Source: DATCYX01 sp963714425 (GTDB lineage Bacteria; Chloroflexota; Anaerolineae; Anaerolineales; UBA4823). Taken from it: a stretch of 64,000 nt of DNA. Location: positions 62,001-126,000 of the forward strand of contig CAVQOI010000008.1 of the NCBI GenBank assembly GCA_963714425.1, written 5' to 3'. Position 1 is the stretch's first letter; each line of letters opens with the position of its first letter. Below, piece after piece: positions 50,473 to 58,962 of this stretch. The translations under genes were made by a program, and so were the position numbers. Below the pieces are notes generated by a model. That model saw nothing but the letters and a program-made list of their open reading frames with translations, was not told the origin of the DNA and searched no databases.

Positions 50473-51166
50473 ATGCTCAGATCTAAAAATATTTCCCAAT
50501 CTTCGAAAATTGCAGATATTTACACTGCTCCTGCTCGTTGCCATGATGGCTGTTAGCTGCGCGTTTCCTGCAAGCCTGTCTGCACCAACCGCCACACCTA
50601 CGAGCAGCTCAACACCCATTCCCCCCACAGATACGCCGACCGCTTCGCCGACAGCCACAGCACTACCCACAAACACCCCCACAGTAACGCTTACACTCAC
50701 GCCGACGGACACAGCTACCCCCAGCGAGACACCAACAATGACAGCGCCTCCCCCAACTCCCTCCGGAGAAGACGCTATCTACTTGTACTACATCCAGCTC
50801 AATACCGATGGTCCTGTGGCTTGTGGAGACAGCTTGATCCCGTTAAATACAGGGGTAGCACGCACTGGGGACGTCGAAGCGGATGTTGCTGTTGCCTTGG
50901 GGAGGCTGTTTTACCAGCGAGAGTACTTTGGTAATCTTTACAATGCCCTTTTTCGCTCTAATATGAGCGTCACTCGTGTTGAGTTTGAGGAGAACACCGG
51001 GCTGGTCAACGTATACCTGGATGGGACTTACGTGCGATCTGGGGATCGTTGTGACGACCGGCGAGTGCGCGCTCAGGTGTGGACGACCATCCGCCAGTTT
51101 AAAGTGATTAAAACCGTTTATATCTTATTGCGTACGTCGTTGTTGGGAGACCTGTTGGGTCAGTAA
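50473..51166 (+). CDS. GerMN domain lipoprotein, third of three (5' end probably frameshifted)
   Basis: The open frame from TTG 50510 gives 218 residues: hydrophobic segment, lipobox AVSC, Thr/Pro linker and GerMN domain (IYLYYIQLNTDGPVACG, LGRLFYQREYFGNLYNAL, LLRTSLLGDLL). The leader then lacks its basic n-region. ATG 50473 in another frame encodes MLRSKNISQSSK, a proper n-region. Removing one A from AAAA at 50506-50509 joins it to LQIFTLLLLVAMM. I therefore place the gene from 50473. If the sequence is right, TTG 50510 is the only start. Confidence 0.8.
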
Positions 51167-51181
51167 TCGCAATTAGATAAT

Positions 51182-51210
51182 AAAAAGCGGGCGCTCAGCG
51201 CCCGCTTTTT
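51182..51210. terminator. Bidirectional intrinsic terminator
   Basis: AAAAAGCGGGCGCT and AGCGCCCGCTTTTT form a perfect 14-pair stem between the third GerMN gene (+) and ppdK (-). It has T-runs on both strands, so it serves both convergent transcripts. Confidence 0.92.
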
Positions 51211-51222
51211 ATTTATTGGAAA

Positions 51223-53989
51223 TTACTTATCTTCGGCGATTGAGATGCCCTTATGCTTTAGCGCTGCGTGCGCAGCTGCCAGACGGGCGATAGGCACCCG
51301 GAATGGGCTGCAGCTCACATAGTTGTTACCAATCATATGGCAGAACTCAATGGATGCTGGATCACCACCATGCTCGCCGCAAATGCCTACCTCCAAATCT
51401 GGACGTGTGGTGCGCCCATCTTTGACGGACATATCCATCAGACGACCAACACCCGACTGATCGAGGGTTTGGAATGGGTTTTTGGGCAGAATTCCTTGCT
51501 CCACGTAAGTAACAAGGAAATTGCGCTCGGCATCGTCTCGGCTATAGCCAAAGGTCATCTGGGTTAGATCATTGGTGCCAAAGGAGAAGAACTCGGCAAG
51601 CTCGGCGATCTCTGCGGCGGTAACAGCTGCGCGGGGGATCTCGATCATAGTGCCAAATTTGTACTCAAAGGTAACCTTCTTCTCCTCCATGACCTTTTTG
51701 GCGATCTTTTCCAACCGTGGCTGGATCCAGCGAAGCTCGTTGACCGTGCCGGTGAGTGGGATCATCACCTCGGGCTTGACAACCACGCCTTTGATGGTCA
51801 TGTTGGCAGAAGCTTCGAAGATGGCTCGCACCTGCATCTCGACAATCTCGGGCATCTGGATGCTCAGGCGTACTCCGCGCAAACCCATCATCGGGTTGCT
51901 TTCGTGCATGCTCCGAACGCTGGCGAGCAGCTTCTCTTTCTCCGGGAGTCCCTTGGTCTCACCTTTGACGCGCAGGGTAATAACCTCTTCCAACAGTGTT
52001 TCCTCGGAAGGCAGGAACTCGTGCAGGGGCGGGTCGATCAGCCGTATGATAACAGGGTAGCCATCCATGGCTTCAAACAGTCCTTCGAAGTCCGACCGTT
52101 GGCTGGGGAGCAGCTCATTTAATGCGGCAGTACGCTCGGCGCTGCTATCTGCCAGGATCATTCTCTGAACGATAGGTAAGCGCTCCGGCTCGAAGAACAT
52201 ATGCTCGGTGCGGCACAAGCCAATTCCTACCGCGCCGTATGTGCGGGCGCGTTGAGCATCTTTTGGATAATCGGCATTAGCCCATACCTGCAAGCCGCGC
52301 GTCGGCCATCCGTCAGGAGCGGATCGCTGACCGGGTGTGGCGCAGATTTCGTCTCCCCACTTCAGGAGGGTTAGCAGGTCAGTTTGCTCCTCAAGGTTGG
52401 GGGAGGATGTGGGAATCTGACCCAGGAATACTTCGCCCGTGGTACCATCCACGGATATCCATTCGCCTTCACCCACGAGTTGACCGTCGACAGTCATGCT
52501 GCGCTTCTCCAGGTTTATGCGCACCATCGCTGCGCCTACGATGCAAGGCACTCCAAACTGTCGTGCGACAACTGCGGCATGGGAGGTTGCGCCGCCTTCG
52601 CTGGTGAGAATACCCTTAGCGGCGAGCATGCCATGCACATCATCTGGCTTGGTAAATGGGCGAACCATAATGACGTCTTGCTTCTCTTCTTTCGCCATAC
52701 GCTCGGCAGTATCAGCGTCGAAGTAGACTCTGCCCACAGCTGCACCCGGAGATGCGTTCACGCCTGTTGCGTATAGTCGGCCTTCCTCCTTGGCTTTTCT
52801 GCGAGCATTGATATCGAATTGTGGGTGCAGCAGGGTGTCCACATTGTCAGGAGTGACACGTAGCACTGCTTCCTGGCGGGTGATCAACCCCTCATTTGCC
52901 ATGTCTACAGCAATGCTGACGGCGGCTTTAGCGGTGCGTTTGCCACTGCGCGTCTGGAGCATCCACAGCTTGCCTTGCTCGATTGTGAACTCCACATCTT
53001 GCATTTCTTTGTAATGGCGCTCCAGCTTTTCACAAATTACCAGAAATTCTTCGTAAGATTTGGGTAGCTCGATGGCTAGATTTTGGATTTTTTGTGTGTT
53101 GCGGATGCCTGCGACCACGTCTTCACCTTGCGCATTGAGCAGGTAATCGCCATAGAGTATCTTTTCGCCTGTGGAAGGATCACGAGTGAATGCAACGCCA
53201 GTGCCGGAATTCTCACCCATATTGCCGAAGACCATAGTAACAATATTTACTGCGGTGCCCAGATCGTGGGCGATGCCGGCGGCATTGCGATAATCGACGG
53301 CGCGCTTGCCGTTCCAGGATTTGAATACGGCTTCGGTTGCCAGGCGCAATTGCTCGTTTGGATCTTGTGGGAAGTCGAAGCCTTTGTTTTTTCGTATGAC
53401 TTTTTTGAAGGTATCGGTAAGCGCTATCCAGTCAGCGGCTGCAAGATCCGTATCGGATTTGATGCCTTTACGCTCTTTATATTCAGCCATTGGGTGTTCA
53501 AATTCCTCATCTGGAATATTGAGCACTACCTCGCCGAACATCTCCACCAGCCGGCGATAGGCGTCATAAGCAAAGCGGGCGTCACCGGTGAATTTAGCCA
53601 TACTCTCGGCAACTTGATCATTCATGCCCAGATTGAGCACTGTGTCCATCATGCCAGGCATGGAAAATTTGGCGCCAGAGCGGCAAGACACAAGTAGATG
53701 GGCGGGCAGGGTCGCCAAATTTCTTGCCCGTTTGCTCTTCAACCATACGCATGGCTTCAAGCTCTTGCTCCCACATGCCTTCGGGGAATTGCTGGCCGGC
53801 AGCCAGATAGGCGTTACAAGCTTCTGTAGTTACAGTAAATCCAGGTGGAACGGGTACTCCAGCTCGGGTCATGTCGGCCAGCCCAGCCCCCTTGCCCCCA
53901 AGCAAGGAGCGCACAGCCTCCCAGTCGCCGGCGGCTTGCTCAGCTTGCTCGACCTCGTTGAATAAATACACGTACTTCTTTCCTGACAT
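51223..53989 (-). CDS. ppdK: Pyruvate, phosphate dikinase (apparent frameshift near the 5' end)
   Basis: Interconverts pyruvate + ATP + Pi and PEP + AMP + PPi, supporting gluconeogenesis or PPi-linked glycolysis. The N-terminal part (53989 to about 53700) has SLLGGKGAGLADMTRAGVPV (LLGGKGAGLADM) and ends in GKKFGDPA. The rest lies in the next frame and has SCRSGAKFSMPGMMDTVLNL (in part), the phospho-His site GGATSHAAVVARQFG, and the pyruvate-domain Cys in GICGEHGGDP. Removing one base from GGG at 53700-53702 or 53704-53706 yields an intact enzyme of about 921 residues. Without it, the ATP-grasp N-terminus is lost and the gene would be dead. Confidence 0.93.
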
Positions 53990-54043
53990 TCTAACCTCCT
54001 GAGGTTTTCAATAATGAATGATGCCGTGAGTTTCCAAAACTCT

Positions 54044-54072
54044 AGTTTACCACAACCGAAGTGCTGACCCAA
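54044..54072 (-). promoter_or_regulatory. Promoter of ppdK
   Basis: On the minus strand TTGGGT (54067-54072) and TAAACT (54044-54049) are 17 bases apart, with TGG before the -10 box. It gives a leader of about 48 bases ending in AGGAGG before the ATG. Confidence 0.5.
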
Positions 54073-54097
54073 AGCCAGGTTTGGCATAGTTGAATCG

Positions 54098-54126
54098 TTG
54101 ACATCCTTGCAGCCCTCGAGTATAAT
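54098..54126 (+). promoter_or_regulatory. Perfect-consensus promoter of rplU-rpmA-L31
   Basis: TTGACA (54098-54103) and TATAAT (54121-54126) are separated by exactly 17 bases, the full consensus of the housekeeping sigma factor. Transcription would begin near 54133. Confidence 0.85.
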
Positions 54127-54132
54127 CGGTCT

Positions 54133-54244
54133 TCGCACTGCCCCGGCAGCAAGTAGCTGGGGCGGGCTTGTGAATCCCCAACTTTCCCGTAACGGGGCAG
54201 GACCTGCGCTGATTGCGGCAAAGTGAAGTTTGGAGGAGTTATAT
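54133..54244 (+). promoter_or_regulatory. Structured leader of the L21 operon
   Basis: About 110 bases of leader contain GC-rich complementary stretches (GCCCCGGC with GCTGGGGC around 54143-54168, and CCCC near 54177 with GGGGC near 54196). The ribosome site GGAGGAG lies just before the ATG. L21 leaders are known autoregulatory elements in some phyla. Whether this one is homologous cannot be told by eye. Confidence 0.35.
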
Positions 54245-54565
54245 ATGAAATACGCAATCGTAGAAGATGGCGGCAAGCAGTACAAAGCTGTCGAGGGAGG
54301 CACCCTCGATTTGGATCACTTCTCAGCTGAAGAGGGGGACCAGATCGATCTCGAACGCGTCCTGCTAGTAACCGATGGCGAGGATGTCAAAGTTGGCGCG
54401 CCTTATGTGGATGGCGCAAAGGTAGGGGCGACGGTGCTTGCGCAAGTGAAAGCACCCAAAGTGGTGGTGTTCAAATACAAACCCAAACAACGATACCGCG
54501 TGAAGAAGGGTCACCGCCAGCAATATACGCGATTGATGATCAATAGCATCTCAGTGAAGAAATAG
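54245..54565 (+). CDS. rplU: 50S ribosomal protein L21
   Basis: A 106-residue L21: MKYAIVEDGGKQYKA, then DQIDLERVLLVTDGEDVKVGAPYV (in part LERVLLVTDGEDVKVG), and KYKPKQRYRVKKGHRQQYTR near the C-terminus, which contacts 23S rRNA. The start at 54245 has a strong GGAGGAG site. First gene of a ribosomal operon with L27 ten bases downstream. Confidence 0.97.
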   Translation: MKYAIVEDGGKQYKAVEGGTLDLDHFSAEEGDQIDLERVLLVTDGEDVKVGAPYVDGAKVGATVLAQVKAPKVVVFKYKPKQRYRVKKGHRQQYTRLMINSISVKK

Positions 54566-54575
54566 CGAGGCAGAC

Positions 54576-54845
54576 ATGGCTCATAAAAAAGGCGGCGGTT
54601 CCAGCCGCAACGGAAGAGACAGCCAATCCCAGCGCCTGGGTGTGAAGGTGTTCGGCGGGCAGCAGGTTACCTCGGGGAGTATCCTTGTTCGCCAGCGTGG
54701 CACACGCATCAAACCAGGACGCAATGTTGGTGTAGGTAAAGACCACACACTTTTCGCGACGGTTGACGGTATCGTGATCTACGAGACTGTCCGCGATGAC
54801 CGTAAGCGCGTGAGTGTCATGCCGGGAGAATTAGCCACCAGCTAA
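54576..54845 (+). CDS. rpmA: 50S ribosomal protein L27
   Basis: An 89-residue L27 beginning MAHKKGGGSSRNGRDS, the flexible arm that reaches the peptidyl transferase centre. No N-terminal extension of the Firmicutes type (which is cleaved by Prp) is present. SGSILVRQRGTRIKPGRNVG (in part GSILVRQRGTRIKPG) is the family signature. It lies between rplU and the L31 fusion gene in one transcript. Confidence 0.97.
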   Translation: MAHKKGGGSSRNGRDSQSQRLGVKVFGGQQVTSGSILVRQRGTRIKPGRNVGVGKDHTLFATVDGIVIYETVRDDRKRVSVMPGELATS

Positions 54846-54894
54846 CACGCGCACTGACCGAATGTCGCGCTGTTATTGTTTAAGGATTCCAGAA

Positions 54895-55368
54895 ATGAAA
54901 ACGGATATACATCCTGAATTTTATGCAGATGCCAAGGTAATTTGTGCCTGTGGTAACACATGGACAACCGGGTCGACAACAAAAGTTATCCACACCGACG
55001 TGTGCTCGAACTGCCACCCATTCTACACCGGTGAGCAGCGTATCGTAGACACGGAAGGTCAGGTAGATCGCTTCTACAAGAAGCTGCAGGCTCGCCAGCA
55101 ATATCTAAACGAAGCCGAAGAGCGCGAGGCTGAACGGGTTTCCCCCGAGCGGCCGATTTCTGAGCTCGAATTGGGCAGCAGGGCTACTGATTCCCTGGCG
55201 AAAGCAGGGGTCACCAAAGTAGGTGATGCACTTCAGAAGCTATCGCTGGGCGAGGCAACCCTGCTTGGCATCGATGGTTTCGGACGGAAATCGCTGGCTG
55301 ACCTTAAGAAGAAGCTGCGCCAGTTCGGTTATGAGCTTCCGGAGCTGGGTGAAGAAATTACGGTATAG
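54895..55368 (+). CDS. rpmE: Ribosomal protein L31 fused to an RNA polymerase alpha-CTD-like domain
   Basis: A 157-residue protein from ATG 54895 (AAGGA eight bases upstream). Residues 1-70 are an L31 with KVICACGNTW and VCSNCHPFYTGEQ (zinc-type cysteines). A charged linker (70-86, EAEEREAERVSPE) leads to residues 87-150, which match the helix-hairpin-helix C-terminal domain of RNA polymerase alpha: ISELELGSRATDSLAKAGV, then LLGIDGFGRKSLADLKKKL. By alignment, DNA-contact residues R265, G296, K298 and S299 of E. coli alpha correspond to R96, G130, K132 and S133. N268 is replaced by Asp. L31 alone is 66-75 residues, so the added domain doubles it. Confidence 0.92.
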   Translation: MKTDIHPEFYADAKVICACGNTWTTGSTTKVIHTDVCSNCHPFYTGEQRIVDTEGQVDRFYKKLQARQQYLNEAEEREAERVSPERPISELELGSRATDSLAKAGVTKVGDALQKLSLGEATLLGIDGFGRKSLADLKKKLRQFGYELPELGEEITV

Positions 55369-55417
55369 GCACCCTATCCCAAATCGTTGACCCCCTTATG
55401 GATTATTGAATAAGTCT

Positions 55418-55456
55418 CAGGGGTATACGGTGGGCACATCCCGCCGCATACCCCTG
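55418..55456. terminator. Terminator between the L31 fusion and protease genes
   Basis: CAGGGGTATACGGTGGG (55418-55434) pairs with CCCGCCGCATACCCCTG (55440-55456) in a 17-pair stem with two mismatched or wobble positions. T-rich sequence follows on the plus strand (GTTTTAT). It lies between two convergent transcripts. Confidence 0.75.
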
Positions 55457-55462
55457 AATGTT

Positions 55463-55726
55463 TTATAATGCTCGCAAGTCTCCGACTTCCTGAACGTCAA
55501 CGGGGATGCCGTCAAGTGTAGCAGGGATAACATCTTCAGGAGCTAGCAGGGTTATTGGGACTTTCTTGCGCACCATGACCACCAGGGCAGGTTCGCTGGT
55601 TTGCTCGCCTTGGTGATGACGCAATCCAATGCCAACACCAACAACATTGGCTTTAGACATGAGTTCTTCCTGGTAGCGCTGGCGCACCAGGCGAATGTTT
55701 TCTACGGGGGTCTGCGGATCAGGCAT
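55463..55726 (-). CDS. Small paralogue of the protease N-terminal domain
   Basis: An 87-residue protein with no signal peptide. It repeats, in the same order, the elements of the first 85 residues of the protease encoded just upstream: ANVVGVGIGLR against HVIGVGTGYK, LVVMVRKKVP against LVTLVRQKMP, and EVGDLRAL against EIGDVRAL. The protease's catalytic part is absent. The gene starts 9 bases after the protease stop on the same strand. A free-standing inhibitor, chaperone or pro-domain is a reasonable guess but not shown. Confidence 0.8.
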   Translation of the reverse strand: MPDPQTPVENIRLVRQRYQEELMSKANVVGVGIGLRHHQGEQTSEPALVVMVRKKVPITLLAPEDVIPATLDGIPVDVQEVGDLRAL

Positions 55727-55735
55727 AGCAGGTTT

Positions 55736-56749
55736 TTAGATCGTGACATTCAAGCAGTCGAGAACCGCCTGGATGGGGTTAATAATGGTGGATTGGTCTG
55801 ATCCGGCGAAAAGCAGTCCAACAGCCTTAAGCTCATTACCCGCCACTACCAAAGAGCCTGAATCGCCACCTTGAGACATGGCTCCGGCGATGATCTGGCC
55901 ATCAAATTGGGCTACACGCCCGGTCCCGTAGCTCACGTTCACGGTGGCATCCAATACCGAAATGCTGCCAGTAGTGAACCCTGTAGTGCGTCCGGATTTG
56001 CGTATTGGCATACCCAGCGTGGCTTCAACGGTCCCCGAGACGGTGCCGATTGCCAAGATCTCATCAAGCACGTCTGCATCGTTAACCGGGCGGGCGACAG
56101 CTGCGTCGACCATATTCGTGGCTTGTGCATTCACATACACTGACTGCACACGGTGCTTCGAGCCAAGCAAGGCAGCAATGGCGTTCCCCACTTCCGCAAA
56201 AGAGCTGGCGATACTGCAATTGCCCGGGGCTTCGTTGAATTGGATGGGACAGAAGCGTAACAGGTGAGCGATAACGTCATTGGCAGTCGTTCCACCGTCG
56301 GCTGTTCCGGGTTGCAAGATGGAGTCACCTGGGCTGGCGTCATTGCTATTCGCAAGCACGTGATTGTTGGATAAGATCAAGCGCTCGTTTGTGTCGCGGT
56401 CACGCACGATCGCACCCAGTGTCCCGGCTGTGATCCGAAAATGCCCGATACTCACTCCACCCGGAGCGGGTCGCCAGCGGCTGGTGGGGGTTTGTAACGC
56501 CCGCACATCACCAATCTCGACCACGTCGGTCAGCACGCCATCCACCGATTTGGGTACGATAGCCTGCGGGGAAAGCCCATCTAAGGGCATTTTCTGGCGT
56601 ACAAGGGTGACCAGGCAGAGCTCGTCTGTGAGTACACCCTTTGAGATTTTATAGCCCGTGCCCACTCCAATTACGTGAGGCTTTGCAAGAATAGTATCTT
56701 TATGCGCTGCTTTTACCTGGTTGATTTGTGCGCGCCCAGCCATAAGCAT
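55736..56749 (-). CDS. Trypsin-like serine protease with novel N-terminal domain
   Basis: A 337-residue chymotrypsin-fold protease with an apparently complete triad: His130 in LSNNHVLAN, Asp215 in TNMVDAAVA, Ser297 in SQGGDSGSLV. The N-terminal 85 residues form a separate alpha/beta-looking domain ending in EIGDVRAL, duplicated as a free protein by the next gene. No signal peptide or membrane segment is seen, so it is cytosolic or exported by another route. The layout resembles the Nal1/Deg-like bacterial peptidases of unknown substrate. It precedes the 87-residue gene by 9 bases. Confidence 0.87.
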   Translation of the reverse strand: MLMAGRAQINQVKAAHKDTILAKPHVIGVGTGYKISKGVLTDELCLVTLVRQKMPLDGLSPQAIVPKSVDGVLTDVVEIGDVRALQTPTSRWRPAPGGVSIGHFRITAGTLGAIVRDRDTNERLILSNNHVLANSNDASPGDSILQPGTADGGTTANDVIAHLLRFCPIQFNEAPGNCSIASSFAEVGNAIAALLGSKHRVQSVYVNAQATNMVDAAVARPVNDADVLDEILAIGTVSGTVEATLGMPIRKSGRTTGFTTGSISVLDATVNVSYGTGRVAQFDGQIIAGAMSQGGDSGSLVVAGNELKAVGLLFAGSDQSTIINPIQAVLDCLNVTI

Positions 56750-56823
56750 TCTCCTTTGGTATACAAATCGTTCTTGTGTGATCTGATTGTAGATAATAAT
56801 TGTCTAAATGTCAATTTCTACTG

Positions 56824-58014
56824 TCACGATGTCTGGTACTTTGAGATTGCAGCCTGGAATCCGGGCAGCGATCGCTGAATCATATCATCGCTGGCAGTGA
56901 GCGAGATACGGAAATACCCAGGCATCTCGACCACCTTACCTGGCAAGCAGAAGATGTTATGCGCAATCAAATGATTGGTGAATGCGAGATCATCTTGAAT
57001 AGGTGAGCGCGGCAGCAGATAGAAAGTACCATCGGGGGAGTGAAGCTGGTAGCCCATCTCACCCAGAGCGCCAACCATGAAATCGCGTTTTTCCCTCAAG
57101 TGATTTATATCAATGGAGAGCTTATTCAGCTCGGGTAAGGCGTGCTGCAGTAATGCATTTGGGAAGGCATGACCGTAAACGAGCTGGGTAATAAAGAGGG
57201 CATTGCGAATGTGCACCTTCTCATTCATCTCTGGCGGTAATGCGATATAGCCAATGCGTTGTCCCGGGGTGAGTAACGTTTTCCCATACGTGTAGATTAA
57301 AAAGGAATTGGGGTAATACTGAGTTGGACTGGTGTAATCCTTCCCATTGAAAATAATGCGGCTATAGGCTTCATCAGAGAGCAAGTAAATGGGTCGACCG
57401 TTTCGCCGTTGGGCGGTATCGAGTAAATCGGCGAGTTTACCCAGTGTCTCAGGGGGGTAGATCTTTCCGGTGGGATTGTTGGGTGAGTTTATTATGATGG
57501 CTCGCGTCTTGGGTGTGAGGGCAGCAGAGATGGCTTCGAGATCCAGGTCGAATGTTTCCATATTAACCCGCACACGAACAGGCGAACAGCCATTGGAAAT
57601 GATCATGGGCTCGTAAAAGAACCAGGGGGGGCTGTTAAAGATCACCTCATCGCCCGGATCGAGAATGGCTCCCAGTATGGCTGCCAGCCCAGCGAAAGCG
57701 CCGGTAGTCAGAAATATATCTTTGGGATCATAGCGAACGCCACGCCAAGAGTATAGAGTTTTGACTACTTCAGCGACTGGTTGTGGCTCACTCATTTTGT
57801 ATGCAAACCAATCCTTATTCTTGGGTGGAAGTGCTTGTTGCAACGCTGCGATGTATCCTGGTAGTGGCAACTCCTGGGGATTTCCAAAGGCGAAATCGCA
57901 TGCTAATGGATTATCGCCGCGGTGTTCAATGGCCGGGTTACTAAAGAACTCTAAGATGTTGCTCACAGAGCCTAACATGTTGCCTGCTATTCGAGAAATT
58001 TGGTTCGACGACAT
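56824..58014 (-). CDS. PLP-dependent aminotransferase, class I/II
   Basis: A 396-residue fold-type I aminotransferase: GAFAGLAAILGAILDPGDEV, INSPNNPTGKIYPPE (the PNNPTG motif), LLSDEAYSRIIF (Asp and Tyr at the cofactor), and the Schiff-base lysine in YTYGKTLLTPGQRIGY. The N-terminal DNPLACDFAFGNPQELPLPG supports a class I enzyme acting on an amino acid and 2-oxoacid. Substrate preference is unknown. It has an AAGG ribosome site and is the first gene of no clear operon, running towards the protease gene 74 bases away. Confidence 0.92.
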   Translation of the reverse strand: MSSNQISRIAGNMLGSVSNILEFFSNPAIEHRGDNPLACDFAFGNPQELPLPGYIAALQQALPPKNKDWFAYKMSEPQPVAEVVKTLYSWRGVRYDPKDIFLTTGAFAGLAAILGAILDPGDEVIFNSPPWFFYEPMIISNGCSPVRVRVNMETFDLDLEAISAALTPKTRAIIINSPNNPTGKIYPPETLGKLADLLDTAQRRNGRPIYLLSDEAYSRIIFNGKDYTSPTQYYPNSFLIYTYGKTLLTPGQRIGYIALPPEMNEKVHIRNALFITQLVYGHAFPNALLQHALPELNKLSIDINHLREKRDFMVGALGEMGYQLHSPDGTFYLLPRSPIQDDLAFTNHLIAHNIFCLPGKVVEMPGYFRISLTASDDMIQRSLPGFQAAISKYQTS

Positions 58015-58159
58015 TGGACTACCTTTCTAAATGAGATCTTGCAAACGAAGGCGCCACAGCTACCCTCCCTGTCCCGCATCTGATTGGTTCGGATTATTCC
58101 CGGTGCATTGCCGGTGTGCGTTCATGATATTACATCCCCATGTTGAGGAGTTTTCGGAT

Positions 58160-58951
58160 TCAAGCGTCGAGACTCCCAAGGCTGGAGCCGTGCAGAAATT
58201 CTTTGACCTCAAAGCGCTCGTTTACCAGGGTTACCTTGCCTTTCCCCACTACCTGCCATCCATTCTCACCGGTGTAGACCATAGCAGTTTGCTCATCGAT
58301 GCCTATCAGCCGGTGTTCCGCAGGCAGCAGACCGCTTTGCAGCCACGCCAGAGAAAAAAGTTGATTTGCATGCGGCCAGCACATCACATTTGGGAGCATG
58401 CCAAGGCATTCCAGTGAAGGGGGGATGGGGAGGATGAAGTCTGATACTCCCGTACCATTCGTGAAGAGCGTTGTTAGAGCATCCTCCAGCTCCGGGGTGA
58501 TCACCCAGGACCGCGAGCCCATCATCATCGCCCCTGCGCTTGCCCCGGCGATAAGCGCGCCTCGCTGGTGGGCAGTTTGTATCGCCTCCAATGCGCGAGA
58601 TCTGTGCAGGATGCGCATGCCTACGTGCGGATAGCCGCCGCCGATGTATACCCAATCGGCTTCCGCGATTTTAATTGCATACTCAGGCTTATTGGCGCTG
58701 GTGATATCTACAATAGGAAGGGAGTCGACGTGCGCACCCAATGCACCAAGGCGCTGTTGAGCAGTCTCGCTCCAGAAGTTGACCGTCTCCCGCCCATCAT
58801 CGCTTGCGCAGGTGGGCAGGTAGACAACCCGTACAAGACCACGTTTGCCATTTTTCCGTTGTGAATACGCTAGCTCCAGGAGCCGCGCATGCACATCTTC
58901 GAATCCATCCGCGAACTCTTCCCCACCGATTAGGGCCAAGGGAGATGCCAT
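58160..58951 (-). CDS. Peptidase S51-like (cyanophycinase/dipeptidase E type) protein
   Basis: A 263-residue protein of the class I glutamine-amidotransferase-like fold. ALIGGEEFADGFEDVH starts the domain, VYIGGGYPHVGMRIL resembles the S51 'GG-n' strand, and the nucleophile elbow GASAGAMMMG carries the catalytic Ser instead of Cys. A late GIDEQTAMVY provides the usual Asp/Glu segment. S51 enzymes remove N-terminal Asp dipeptides or degrade cyanophycin, and the substrate here is open. It starts 11 bases after the PIG-L gene without its own strong ribosome site, suggesting coupled translation. Confidence 0.85.
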   Translation of the reverse strand: MASPLALIGGEEFADGFEDVHARLLELAYSQRKNGKRGLVRVVYLPTCASDDGRETVNFWSETAQQRLGALGAHVDSLPIVDITSANKPEYAIKIAEADWVYIGGGYPHVGMRILHRSRALEAIQTAHQRGALIAGASAGAMMMGSRSWVITPELEDALTTLFTNGTGVSDFILPIPPSLECLGMLPNVMCWPHANQLFSLAWLQSGLLPAEHRLIGIDEQTAMVYTGENGWQVVGKGKVTLVNERFEVKEFLHGSSLGSLDA

Positions 58952-58962
58952 ATCAACTTGTC

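Noticed and set aside
53083..53697. A 204-codon plus-strand frame opposite ppdK
   Set aside because: Mirrors the reverse complement of conserved PPDK sequence and has no independent support.
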